This document shows positions 34,865 through 43,997 of a DNA stretch of 64,000 nt, one piece after another (positions within the stretch are counted from its first letter, which is position 1; every line of letters starts with the position of its first letter). The notes below the pieces were generated by a model that did no database searches, was not told the origin of the DNA, and saw only the letters and a program-made list of their open reading frames with translations. Made by a program: the position numbers and the translations under genes. Origin of the DNA: Pseudorhodoplanes sp. (GTDB taxonomy: Bacteria; Pseudomonadota; Alphaproteobacteria; Rhizobiales; Xanthobacteraceae). Location: positions 2,201,705-2,265,704 of the forward strand of contig JAVSMS010000001.1 of assembly GCA_032027085.1 (NCBI GenBank), given 5' to 3'.

Positions 34865-35914
34865 TCAGCCGGCCTTCGCGAGGGGCGTCAGCGCCCGTCC
34901 GCTGACGCCGTGTGTCGGATTGAGTCCCATCAGCTTCTGCACGGTGCCGCCCAGAACCGCTGCATGCATATGTTCGGGCAAGGCCGCCTTGGCGGTGGCC
35001 ACCGGATCTGGATCACTCATTTCAAACGGATAATCGCTGCCCAGTACAACGCGGTCGGCGCCGACCACTTCGGCGAGATAGCGCAACGGCCGTGGATTGA
35101 AGGCGACCGTATCGAAATAAAACTTCCTGAAGGTGTCGAGCACATCGCCCTTGAAGCCTTTCGCGCGCGGTTCCGGCCGATGGTCGGCGGCATGCCGGAA
35201 GCGGTCTATCTGATATGGCAGGAATCCGCCGGAATGGGGCAGGTTCATTTTCAGATCAGGAAAGCGTTGCAGCACACCGCCGAAAATCATGCGGATGACA
35301 GCGAGTGAGGTCTGCAACGGATAGCCGATGCAATTGTGCAGGAAATACTCGTTCAGACCCTGCGGCGGCTGCTCGTCATAGGGATGCAACAGAACGAGGA
35401 CTTTCAAATCCTGCACGGCCTGCCAGAACGGATCCAGCGCGGTGTCGTCCAGAAACTTTCCGGGACCGACATAGGTGGAGAGCTGGATCGCGCGGAAACC
35501 CAGATCGCGAACGGCACGTTCCAGCACCTTGATGGCCGCAGCGGTGTCCTGCAGCGGTACGTTGGCGGCGCCGGCCAGACGGTTCGGATGTGCCGCGACC
35601 GTAGCCGCCAGATGCTCGTTCTGCAGTTCGGAAAATTTCACCGCCAGATCGAGCGGCATTGTGTAGCCGCACAGGTCGATCCAGCTCGCGACCACCTGCA
35701 TGTCAATACCTTGGCGGTCGAGCGTGGCAATGCGCTCTTCAACCCGCATCAATGGTTTCGGGAAGGGCTTTACGCGACCGCCGGCCAGCTGCAGTTTTAA
35801 CGCATCATCGGTGCCAGTGAATTCCACACCGTAGCGGGCACCGTCCCGACGCAGGATTTTCACCATTTCCGGGGGGACGAGATGGGCGTGGACATCGATG
35901 ATTGGAGTGGTCAT
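34865..35914 (-). CDS. Amidohydrolase-2 family protein (ACMSD-like)
   Basis: 349 residues from the ATG at 35914. The metal-binding motif IIDVHAHLVPPEM opens the protein; later ligands are in LLHPYDEQPP, LPHSGGFLPYQIDRF and GSDYPFEMSDP, the usual set for aminocarboxymuconate-semialdehyde decarboxylase and related decarboxylases or hydrolases. The substrate cannot be read from sequence. It is divergent from the CoA-transferase gene, with which it may share a pathway. Confidence 0.88.
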   Translation of the reverse strand: MTTPIIDVHAHLVPPEMVKILRRDGARYGVEFTGTDDALKLQLAGGRVKPFPKPLMRVEERIATLDRQGIDMQVVASWIDLCGYTMPLDLAVKFSELQNEHLAATVAAHPNRLAGAANVPLQDTAAAIKVLERAVRDLGFRAIQLSTYVGPGKFLDDTALDPFWQAVQDLKVLVLLHPYDEQPPQGLNEYFLHNCIGYPLQTSLAVIRMIFGGVLQRFPDLKMNLPHSGGFLPYQIDRFRHAADHRPEPRAKGFKGDVLDTFRKFYFDTVAFNPRPLRYLAEVVGADRVVLGSDYPFEMSDPDPVATAKAALPEHMHAAVLGGTVQKLMGLNPTHGVSGRALTPLAKAG

Positions 35915-36041
35915 GGGCATTCCATAATTGAGGCAGTTGGCGCCGCACTTTAATCAAGTCGGGGTCGCTGGCGAGTTGAATTTGCGCCCGGCATCGGGGA
36001 ATGTCAGCGTCCGGTCAAACAACCAAAGAACGTCCTTGCCA

Positions 36042-37235
36042 ATGCCCTCACGCCGCGCCTCGACGGCGCTCTCCCGTTTCACGGTCCTCGATCTGAGTCG
36101 CGTTCGCGCGGGGCCGACCTGCGCGCGCCAGCTTGCGGATTGGGGCGCCAACGTCATCAAGGTCGAGGCGCCGGCGCGGCTCGAGCCGGGCGACCCGATC
36201 GGCGGGCCGCGCCACAATGGCGATTTCCAGAATCTGCACCGGAACAAACGTAGCATCACGCTCGATCTGAAAAATCCGGCAGGCCGCGATGCGTTGTTGC
36301 GGCTTGCAAAAACGGCGGATGTGGTGATCGAGAATTTCCGGCCGGACGTGAAGACGCGTCTCGGCATCGATTACGAAAACCTGCGCGTGATCAATCCGCG
36401 CATCATCTATGCCAGCATTTCGGCCTATGGGCAGACGGGCCCTTACCGGGAGCGGCCGGGCTTCGACCAGATCGCGCAAGGCATGGGCGGGCTGATGTCG
36501 ATCACAGGGTTGCCGGGGCAGGGGCCGGTGCGGGCGGGCGCGGCGGTCGCCGATGTCGCGGCAGGCCTGTTTGCAGCGCTTGGCATCATGGTCGCCCTGC
36601 TGGAACGTGAGACGTCCGGCGAGGGCCAGAAGGTCGAAACCTCGCTGCTGGAATCGCAGATTTTCATGCTCGATTTTCAGGCTGCGCGCTGGCTGGTGGA
36701 TAAGGTGGTGCCGAAACAGGCCGGCAACAACCATCCGACAAGCATCCCGACCGGCGTCTACAGGACCAAAGACGGTTACATTAATATCGCTACAACCGGC
36801 GCGCCGACCTGGATTCGCTTCTGCAAGGCGATGGACGCAGAGCATTTCCTGCAGAATCCGGATTATGCCAGTAATGATCTTCGATCGAAAAATCGCGACA
36901 AGCTCAACGCCGAGATCAACGCCATCATGGCGGCGCGGACCAGTGCGGATTGGATCGAGCGATTGAACGTGCAGGGCGTCGCTTGCGGCCCGATTTATGC
37001 CATCGACGAGATGTTTGACGATCCGCAAGTCAGGCATCTCGGTATCGTCACGCAGATGCAGACGAAGGATCGCGGCACGCTTGACGTCATGCGCCAGCCC
37101 GTCTCACTGTCGCGTACGCCGAGCGTGGTGGCGATGCCGACGCCGGAACGCGGCGAGCATACTAGTGAAATTCTGCGGGAATTCGGATTCAGCGAAGCGG
37201 ATATTGAAACGCTTCGCAAGGCGAACGCGATCTGA
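36042..37235 (+). CDS. Class III CoA-transferase (CaiB/BaiF family)
   Basis: 397 residues from the ATG at 36042; the frame is open for a further 38 codons upstream but without family similarity. Motifs: FTVLDLSRVRAGPTCARQLAD, DLKNPAGRDALLRL, and SAYGQTGPYRERPGFDQIAQ with the catalytic Asp. It moves CoA between organic acids. An enoyl-CoA hydratase follows after 11 bases, so both likely act on one acyl-CoA. Confidence 0.9.
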   Translation: MPSRRASTALSRFTVLDLSRVRAGPTCARQLADWGANVIKVEAPARLEPGDPIGGPRHNGDFQNLHRNKRSITLDLKNPAGRDALLRLAKTADVVIENFRPDVKTRLGIDYENLRVINPRIIYASISAYGQTGPYRERPGFDQIAQGMGGLMSITGLPGQGPVRAGAAVADVAAGLFAALGIMVALLERETSGEGQKVETSLLESQIFMLDFQAARWLVDKVVPKQAGNNHPTSIPTGVYRTKDGYINIATTGAPTWIRFCKAMDAEHFLQNPDYASNDLRSKNRDKLNAEINAIMAARTSADWIERLNVQGVACGPIYAIDEMFDDPQVRHLGIVTQMQTKDRGTLDVMRQPVSLSRTPSVVAMPTPERGEHTSEILREFGFSEADIETLRKANAI

Positions 37236-37246
37236 GGAGTTTTGAA

Positions 37247-38038
37247 ATGTCGCAAACGGACAAGATGCTTGCGCGCAAGGAAGATCGCGTCGGCTACATC
37301 ATCTTCAACAATCCTGAGCGGCATAACGCGATGTCGCTCGAAATGTGGGAGGCGACCAGCGATATTCTCGCCGATTACAAGAAAGACGACAATGTACGTG
37401 TCGTTGTCCTGGCCGGCGCTGGCACCAAGGCATTCATTTCCGGCGCGGATATTTCCAAATTCGGTTCCGAGCGTGCCTCTCAGGTGGCGGTTGAGCGCTA
37501 CAACGCGGCGACGGAAAGGGCCTATGCCGGAGTGCACGACTTCCCCAAACCAACGATTGCGTTGATACGCGGCTATTGCATCGGCGGCGGCCTCGGACTG
37601 GCTGTCAGTTGCGACATGCGGATTGCAGCCGACAATGCACGTTTCGCGGTGCCGGCAGCGAAGCTCGGGCTTGGTTACGACTATCCGGGTCTGAAGCGGC
37701 TGATGGACGTCGTTGGTCCGTCTTTCACGAAGGAAATATTCTTCACGGCGCGCCAATTCGACGCCGAAGAGGCGAGAACCATGGGCCTCGTCAATCGTGT
37801 GTTGCCGGACGCGCAGCTCGAAGACTTCGTGAAAGGCTATGCCGATACGATTGCCGCGAATGCGCCGCTGACGGTAGAATCGGTCAAGTTTATCGTCGGG
37901 CAGGCGCTCGAGGACGAGTCCCGGCGCGACATGGCGGCCATCGCGGAAAGCGTCCGGCGCTGCTTCGCCAGCCAGGACTACATTGAAGGCCGCACGGCCT
38001 TCATGGAAAAGCGAAAGCCGGTTTTCACCGGCCGATAG
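37247..38038 (+). CDS. Enoyl-CoA hydratase/isomerase family protein
   Basis: 263 residues. GGAG lies eight bases before the ATG. Crotonase motifs: GAGTKAFISGADISKFG (oxyanion hole) and GYCIGGGLGLAVSCDMRIA. It hydrates or isomerises an enoyl-CoA; the substrate is unknown. It forms a pair with the CoA-transferase. A 9-base-pair hairpin follows at 38073-38095, without a T-run. Confidence 0.93.
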   Translation: MSQTDKMLARKEDRVGYIIFNNPERHNAMSLEMWEATSDILADYKKDDNVRVVVLAGAGTKAFISGADISKFGSERASQVAVERYNAATERAYAGVHDFPKPTIALIRGYCIGGGLGLAVSCDMRIAADNARFAVPAAKLGLGYDYPGLKRLMDVVGPSFTKEIFFTARQFDAEEARTMGLVNRVLPDAQLEDFVKGYADTIAANAPLTVESVKFIVGQALEDESRRDMAAIAESVRRCFASQDYIEGRTAFMEKRKPVFTGR

Positions 38039-38183
38039 TCTCGCTCTTGGCGTTTTTCAGGCAGTGAAACCCATGCCGCCGTACTCCGGCGGCATTGGCC
38101 CGCGCGGGTTGGCGATAGCAGCCAGAAGGTGCTAGGTCATCGCCACCCCATTTGCCCGAGGCAGCAGCGAACAGAGGTAACTC

Positions 38184-39620
38184 ATGTCGAGCGTGTATCC
38201 CGATCTTCAACTCTACATCGACGGCGAATGGTTGAACGGTGCGGGCCGCAAGGGCGAAGACGTGCTTAACCCGGCGACCGGCAAGGTGCTCGCCAATCTC
38301 CCGCATGCCAGCAAGGCCGATCTTGATCGCGCGCTCAACGCCGCGGAGAAGGGACTGGCCGTGTGGCGGGTGACGACCGCCTATGACCGTTCCAAAGTGA
38401 TGCACAAGGCGGCCGATCTGGTGCGTGAGCGCACAGAGCAGATCGCCAAGGTCATGACGCAGGAGCAGGGCAAACCGTTTCCGGAAGCGCGCGCCGAAGT
38501 GATCGGCACCGCCGACATCATCGACTGGATGGCTGAGGAAGGCCGCCGTGCCTATGGCCGCATCGTTCCCGGTCGCGGCAAGAACGTGCGGCAGCTCGTG
38601 GTGCAAGAGCCGGTCGGCGTTGTCGCCGGCTTCTCGCCGTGGAATTTTCCGACGCTGACCCCGGTGCGCAAGATCGCGGGCGCGCTCGCGGCCGGCTGCT
38701 CGATCGTCCTCAAAGCGGCCGAGGAAACACCGGGCTCCGCCGTCGAACTCGTGCGCTGCTTCCATGATGCAGGTCTGCCGAAGGGTGTGCTCAATCTTGT
38801 GTTCGGCGTGCCGGCCGAAGTGTCGCAGCACCTGATTGGCTCAAATACGGTGAAGAAGATTTCCTTCACCGGCTCGGTGCCGGTCGGCAAGCTGCTGGCC
38901 GGTCTTGCCGCGCAGGGCATGAAGCGCGCCACCATGGAACTCGGCGGTCACTCGCCGGTGGTAGTGTTCGGCGACGCCGATCCGGAAAAGACTGCCGACA
39001 CCATTGCCGCGTTCAAATACCGCAACGCCGGACAGGTCTGCATTTCGCCGACGCGCTTCTATGTGCAGGAGGGCGTCTATGACCGCTTCCTCAAGCGCTT
39101 CACTGAATATGCGCAGGGCATCAAGCTTGGCGACGGCCTCGAGAAGGGCACCACGATGGGACCGCTCGCCAATTCGCGCCGTCTCGATGCGATGGAATAT
39201 TTCGTCAACGACGCAAAAGACCGCGGCGGCAAGATTGTCACCGGCGGCAAGCGGCACGGCAACCAGGGCTATTTCTTCGAGCCGACGGTGATCACCGACG
39301 TGCCGGATGACAGCAAGATCATGACCGAAGAGCCGTTTGGGCCGGTGGCGCCGATCGTGCGCTTCAAGACCTTCGATGAAGTGGTCGAGCGCGCGAATTC
39401 GTTGCCGTTCGGTCTTGCCTCGTATGCGTTCACGGCATCGGCGCAGACCGCAACCATGATCGGCGATGCGTTGCAGTCCGGCATGGTGGGTGTGAATTCG
39501 GTCGCGATCTCGACGCCGGAAACGCCGTTCGGTGGCATCAAGGAATCCGGCTATGGCCAGGAAGGCGGCATCGAGGGGCTGGAGGCTTACACCAACCGCA
39601 AGTTCATCTCGCAAGGGTAG
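38184..39620 (+). CDS. NAD(P)-dependent aldehyde dehydrogenase (succinate-semialdehyde type)
   Basis: 478 residues. Motifs: PWNFPTLTPVRKIAGALAAG, the Glu motif MELGGHSPVVVFGD, and the catalytic Cys in NAGQVCISPTRFYV. The C-terminus PFGGIKESGYGQEGGIEGLE is typical of the succinate-semialdehyde/2,5-dioxovalerate subgroup. The exact aldehyde is uncertain. It ends 10 bases before the palindromic element that separates it from the convergent CoxL-like gene. Confidence 0.92.
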   Translation: MSSVYPDLQLYIDGEWLNGAGRKGEDVLNPATGKVLANLPHASKADLDRALNAAEKGLAVWRVTTAYDRSKVMHKAADLVRERTEQIAKVMTQEQGKPFPEARAEVIGTADIIDWMAEEGRRAYGRIVPGRGKNVRQLVVQEPVGVVAGFSPWNFPTLTPVRKIAGALAAGCSIVLKAAEETPGSAVELVRCFHDAGLPKGVLNLVFGVPAEVSQHLIGSNTVKKISFTGSVPVGKLLAGLAAQGMKRATMELGGHSPVVVFGDADPEKTADTIAAFKYRNAGQVCISPTRFYVQEGVYDRFLKRFTEYAQGIKLGDGLEKGTTMGPLANSRRLDAMEYFVNDAKDRGGKIVTGGKRHGNQGYFFEPTVITDVPDDSKIMTEEPFGPVAPIVRFKTFDEVVERANSLPFGLASYAFTASAQTATMIGDALQSGMVGVNSVAISTPETPFGGIKESGYGQEGGIEGLEAYTNRKFISQG

Positions 39621-39629
39621 CGCCAATTG

Positions 39630-39715
39630 CTGTCATCATCCGCGAAAGCGGATGATCCGGTAACTACCAACATTTCAGAGATTACTGGATGCCCCGCTTT
39701 CGCGGAGCATGACAG
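39630..39715. repeat. Palindromic element between convergent genes
   Basis: CTGTCAT at the left end pairs with ATGACAG at the right end. Inside are CATCCGCGAAAGCGGATG (a self-complementary hairpin) and CCCGCTTTCGCGGAG. The element fills the 97-base gap between the aldehyde dehydrogenase and coxL-like stops and may end transcription from both sides. It resembles the repeat at 52763-52839 in using CCGCGAAAGCGG-type cores. Confidence 0.65.
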
Positions 39716-39717
39716 TT

Positions 39718-42069
39718 TTAGACTTGAGCCTTTGGCTCCCGGCACGCCAACCAAATCTTCTCGATCGTCGCCGGCATATCCATGGTCGCCGTTGCCTTGC
39801 CGGGAACAGCGTCGGCAATCGCGTTCATGATGGCGGCCAGCGCGCCGGTGGTGCCGGCCTCGCCTGCGCCTTTTACGCCGAGCGGATTTGTGGTGGCAGG
39901 AACCGGGTGCGAAGCATCGCGGATGATTGGCGGCATGTTGTCTGCGCGGGGCATCGCGTAATCCATGAATGAGCCGGTGACGAGCTGCCCGCTGTCGCGA
40001 TCATAGACCACATTCTCGAACAGCGCCTGGCCGAGTCCCTGCGCCACCCCGCCATGCACCTGGCCTTCGACCAGCGTGTGATCGAGTACGTGGCCGCAAT
40101 CATCCACTGCGGAATACGACAGCACATCGAGCCAGCCAGTTTCGGGGTCTATCTCGACCTCAGCGATGTGGCAGCCATTCGGGAAAGCGAGCGGCGTGTC
40201 GGTCGCGATCTTGGTGTCGAGATTTTCGGCAATCTCGCCCTTCTTCTTCAATTCATCCGCCTGCGCAGCCAGCTCGAACAGGCCGATCCTGCGATCGGTG
40301 CCGACTACCTCGAATGTGCCGGCGCGATAGCCGATATCGCCTTCCGCCGCTTCCAGCACATGGGCGGCGATCTTCTTGCCCTTTTCGACCATTGCTTCGA
40401 CCACGCGCACAGTGGCGCTGCCGGCCGTCATCGACGAGCGGGATGCAACCGACGGAAAGCCCTTCAGACCCATGTCGGTGTCGCCTTGCCGGTGCTTGAT
40501 CAGCTGGACCGGAATGTCGAGCTTGTCGGCGACAATCTTCGGATAGACGGTGGCGTGTCCCTGGCCGGTATTGCCGACATTGAGACCGATGGTCAGTGTA
40601 TTGCCGGAGAACGTGAGCAATGCGCCTTCGGTCGGGTAACCGCCGGAATGCTCCAGGAAGCAGGAAATGCCAATTCCGCGCAGCTTGCCGCGCGCGTTGG
40701 ACTCCCGCTTGCGCTTCTTGAAATTGTCGTAGTCAGCGAGCGCGAGCGCCTTGTCGAATACAGCGGGAAATTCGCCGCTGTCGAACACGACGCCGAGCGC
40801 ATTCTTGTAGGGCATCGCCGACGCCGGAATGAGGTTGCGCTTGCGCAGCGTGGCGCGATCGATGCCGGTGACGCGCGCGGCTTCGTCGATCAGCCGTTCG
40901 GTCAGGTAATTCGCTTCCGGGCGTCCGGCGCCGCGATAGGCGCCGGTCGGCACTGTATTGGTATAGAGGCAGCGCGCCCCGTAATCGATCCTTGGAATGC
41001 GATAGACGGTCGGAAAACATCGGGCAAAGTTCACGGTCGCAAGCGTGATGCCGGCCGTGGTCGCATAGGCGCCGAGATTCTGAATGTGGCGGACGCGCAG
41101 CGCCAGGAACTTGCCGCGCTCGTCCATGGCGAGCTCGCCGATCGTCACGCCGTCGCGGGCCTGGTTGTCGGTGTTGAAGGCCTCTGAGCGGCTCGACATC
41201 CAATGCACCTTGCGGCCGACGGTCTTCGCCGCCACCAACAGCACCGGATATTCAGGATAGGGGCCGCTTTTCATGCCGAAGGCGCCGCCGACGTCATCGG
41301 TCGTGACGCGCAGCTTCTCCTTCGGCCAGTTCATGATGGCGGCGACCGTCTCCTGCATGGGCCCGGCGCCCTGCGTGCAGACATGCAATGTGTAACGGTC
41401 ACTGGCGGCATCATAGCTCGCGGTGGCGCCGCGCGGCTCCATCGACGCTACCATCAACCGTTGTTGCGTGAGGGTCTGCCGGATGACATGGGGCGCAGAC
41501 GCAATAATGCGTTCGACCTCGCGCTCATTGGCGCCGTCGTCCACAAGCAGGCCAGGCCAGTCGATGGCGAGATTGCCGGACACGTTGTCGAAGAGCTGTG
41601 GTGCATCTGGCTTGTCGGCTTCGCTTGCGTCGGTCACCGCCGGCAATTCGTCATATTCGACGAAGACCAGTTCAAGCGCGTCGAGCGCATGCAACTGCGT
41701 ATCTGCGACAATAGCGGCGACGGCTTCGCCGACATGGCGCACCTTCTCGCGCGCCAGCGGATCGCGCTGTGAGATAATGGCGGGCTTGCCGCTACGATCC
41801 TTGAATGGCACCGGTCGCGCCACGTTGCCGACGCCGGCCTTTTCCATATTGGCGGCAGTCAGCACCGCCAGCACGCCGGGTGCGGCCAACGCTTCCGTTG
41901 TGTCGATCGAGACAACGCGAGCATGCGCATGCGGAGACCGCACGAAAACAACATGGGCGGCACCCTGTTTCTCGACATCGTCGACGAAGCGGCCGTGCCC
42001 GCGCACCAGCGGGTCATCCTCAACGCGGATGGTTCGATGCGCATGGACGGCGTCGGTCGCAGAGGTCAT
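39718..42069 (-). CDS. Form II CoxL-type molybdenum hydroxylase large subunit
   Basis: 783 residues. Xanthine dehydrogenase family, binding Mo-MCD cofactor. The active-site loop reads AYRGAGR (377-383), the form II signature; true CO dehydrogenase has AYxCSFR, so CO oxidation is unlikely. GGAFGMKSGPYPEYP (about 261-275) and the C-terminal GVKGAGEAGTTGA with the catalytic Glu are present. The usual FAD and 2Fe-2S subunits are not adjacent on either side. Substrate unknown. Confidence 0.92.
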   Translation of the reverse strand: MTSATDAVHAHRTIRVEDDPLVRGHGRFVDDVEKQGAAHVVFVRSPHAHARVVSIDTTEALAAPGVLAVLTAANMEKAGVGNVARPVPFKDRSGKPAIISQRDPLAREKVRHVGEAVAAIVADTQLHALDALELVFVEYDELPAVTDASEADKPDAPQLFDNVSGNLAIDWPGLLVDDGANEREVERIIASAPHVIRQTLTQQRLMVASMEPRGATASYDAASDRYTLHVCTQGAGPMQETVAAIMNWPKEKLRVTTDDVGGAFGMKSGPYPEYPVLLVAAKTVGRKVHWMSSRSEAFNTDNQARDGVTIGELAMDERGKFLALRVRHIQNLGAYATTAGITLATVNFARCFPTVYRIPRIDYGARCLYTNTVPTGAYRGAGRPEANYLTERLIDEAARVTGIDRATLRKRNLIPASAMPYKNALGVVFDSGEFPAVFDKALALADYDNFKKRKRESNARGKLRGIGISCFLEHSGGYPTEGALLTFSGNTLTIGLNVGNTGQGHATVYPKIVADKLDIPVQLIKHRQGDTDMGLKGFPSVASRSSMTAGSATVRVVEAMVEKGKKIAAHVLEAAEGDIGYRAGTFEVVGTDRRIGLFELAAQADELKKKGEIAENLDTKIATDTPLAFPNGCHIAEVEIDPETGWLDVLSYSAVDDCGHVLDHTLVEGQVHGGVAQGLGQALFENVVYDRDSGQLVTGSFMDYAMPRADNMPPIIRDASHPVPATTNPLGVKGAGEAGTTGALAAIMNAIADAVPGKATATMDMPATIEKIWLACREPKAQV

Positions 42070-42226
42070 GGCAGGGGCCCTTGGCTTTTGGAAAGCGGCT
42101 TATAGCGCAAAGCAAGGCGGTGGACAGCCTCTGCTTACAATGGCTTCTGGTTATGGGAGCCATGCGTCGTGGAGAGCCAGCCGATGGCATCACTGAGGGC
42201 AGGTCCAAGTCCTGACTTGCTCCTCG

Positions 42227-43321
42227 TCACGCGCCTCCGGCCGCCAGCTTGCGGTTGGCCGCGATCATGTCGGCGATCCCGGACATGGCCTCGTTGTTGA
42301 GCGGGATATCGACCGGCGCATTGCGCTCCGCCGACAGGTCAGCGGCGAGATAGCATTGCATGACCATGCGCGCGCTTTCCGGGGTGACCATCACCGGGCG
42401 GTCGAGGATGCAGGATTCGAGAAAGTGCAGCGTCTCCGGACCCATCTGCCCGGCGAAGACGTGGTCGACTTGCTCGCCCGGCATGGTCGACATCGGATAG
42501 CGCGTGCCGCCTTCGACGGTGTTCAGCCAGTTGTCGCGGTGTGTGTCGTCGAGAAACAGCGAACCCTCGGTGCCGGTGATCTCAATCCAGGTGGCGCAGA
42601 AATTTGGATAGCTTGGCGGCAGATTCCAGCCGCCGCCGATGGCGACCAGAACGCCGTTGTCCATCTTCACCGTGGTCCACATGACGTCGTAGGAGCCGTT
42701 CACCGGCTTCATGTAGCCATAGGCGCCCTGCGAATAGACACTCACAGGCTTGGCCGGCTCGAGCAGCCAGAACACCATGTCGAGATCATGCGTTGATTCC
42801 ATCGCGGCGGGCGAGAGCCGCACGCGGCTTGCGATCTTCTTGCCGAGCGATCGTGAGAGGTGCCGGCTCACCATGACGGAGACCGGCTGGCCGAGCGTGC
42901 CGTCGGTCAGCTTCTTCTTGGCGTAGGCGAATTTGGTGTTGAAACGCTGCGAATAGCCGATGGTGAATTTGACGTTATTGCGCTTCGCCAGCGCGATCAG
43001 TTCGTCTGCCTCGAACAATTCCATCGCGATCGGCTTTTCCAGCAGCACATGCTTGCCGGCTCTCAGGCAGTCGCGCGCGATGGGATAGTGGGTGCTTTCC
43101 GGCGTGGTCGAGATATAGACCACCTTGATGTCCGGATTCTTCACGATGTCCTGGTAATCCAGCGTGGCCGTCGCCGCGCTGGTCAGCGCCGCGATTTCCT
43201 TCAGCCGGTCCGGCCGAATCTCGCAGACGTGCAGTTTCTTGACCAGTGCGGAGCGGGACAATGTTTCCGACCGGATTCCCCCGCACCAGCCAGTGCCAAT
43301 CACCGCCACTTCCATTTGCAC
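42227..43321 (-). CDS. Gfo/Idh/MocA-family oxidoreductase
   Basis: 364 residues from the GTG at 43321, chosen because GGGGAGG lies nine bases upstream; ATG starts at 43315 and 43339 are alternatives. NAD(P)-binding EVAVIGTGWCGG starts the protein, followed by LLEKPIAMELFEADEL with the family's EKP motif. The C-terminal domain has a His-containing DHVFAGQMG region. These enzymes oxidise sugars, inositols or similar compounds; the substrate is unknown. Confidence 0.9.
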   Translation of the reverse strand: MQMEVAVIGTGWCGGIRSETLSRSALVKKLHVCEIRPDRLKEIAALTSAATATLDYQDIVKNPDIKVVYISTTPESTHYPIARDCLRAGKHVLLEKPIAMELFEADELIALAKRNNVKFTIGYSQRFNTKFAYAKKKLTDGTLGQPVSVMVSRHLSRSLGKKIASRVRLSPAAMESTHDLDMVFWLLEPAKPVSVYSQGAYGYMKPVNGSYDVMWTTVKMDNGVLVAIGGGWNLPPSYPNFCATWIEITGTEGSLFLDDTHRDNWLNTVEGGTRYPMSTMPGEQVDHVFAGQMGPETLHFLESCILDRPVMVTPESARMVMQCYLAADLSAERNAPVDIPLNNEAMSGIADMIAANRKLAAGGA

Positions 43322-43536
43322 GATATGAAACCTCCCCATCAGACGGCCGGCTTTACGGTCATTGCTGTGAGCAGACCATGAGATGCAGGGGCCTGCAAAT
43401 TAGCTTGCAAGGGGAGTGCATATTACCAATCTTGAAAGAGCGCCCAATTTGCAGCCGGCTCTCGCGGCGTACTTCCGCGCGTCGCTTTCAGCGATACACA
43501 GACTTTTAATGCGAGGCCCCGTTTTGCCGCGCTTGC

Positions 43537-43890
43537 CTAATAGCAAATGCGGATGCGGCGCATGCCCTGTGGTTCCGGCTTGTTGGTCCAGTAACAGGTT
43601 GTCGGCGGCGCAGGCGGTGCATCCGGGTCGATCTGCGGCCAGACGCCGGGCCCGTCATAAGCGGCATAGCGGTAACCCGGCCGCAGCCAGCCGGGATAGC
43701 CATAGATTGGATAGCCGTAGCGCGGGCCGTACATATCGTAACGGGTCGAATAGAACGGCGCCTTGAGCAGCGTGTTGGCGGCGGCGCCGATAATAAGATA
43801 CGTGGTGATGGGGTCGGCCTTGGCGGGCGTCGCGCAAAGAACGGCGGAGGCAAGCAGAGCGGCTGCAGCGCCGCTGGGAATTCGGGGCAT
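43537..43890 (-). CDS. Secreted Tyr/Pro/Gly-rich small protein
   Basis: 117 residues. A signal peptide (AAALLASAVLCATPAKA) is followed by a hydrophobic stretch and a Tyr-, Pro- and Gly-rich part (RYGYPIYGYPGWLRPGYRYA) ending with two Cys (TTCYWTN and RIRICY). I recognise no family beyond small exported proteins common in Rhizobiales. It is divergent from the lytic transglycosylase, and may be an envelope protein. Confidence 0.7.
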   Translation of the reverse strand: MPRIPSGAAAALLASAVLCATPAKADPITTYLIIGAAANTLLKAPFYSTRYDMYGPRYGYPIYGYPGWLRPGYRYAAYDGPGVWPQIDPDAPPAPPTTCYWTNKPEPQGMRRIRICY

Positions 43891-43997
43891 GACCGGTCTC
43901 CTTCCGCAGCCGAATCAATAGCTTGTCATGGTTAACAGATGGTTGGCCGCCGTCATGAGTGGGGCGGCGCCAATTCGGCCGACAAACTTCCGGCGAA

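Noticed and set aside
36048-37037. A 329-codon minus-strand frame over the CoA-transferase
   Set aside because: No domain; it mirrors codons of the plus-strand gene.
38073-38095. Hairpin after the enoyl-CoA hydratase as an intrinsic terminator
   Set aside because: The 9-base-pair stem is good but no T-run follows on either strand.
39718-42069. Carbon monoxide dehydrogenase
   Set aside because: The active-site loop is AYRGAGR rather than the CO-oxidising AYxCSFR, and the partner subunits are absent.
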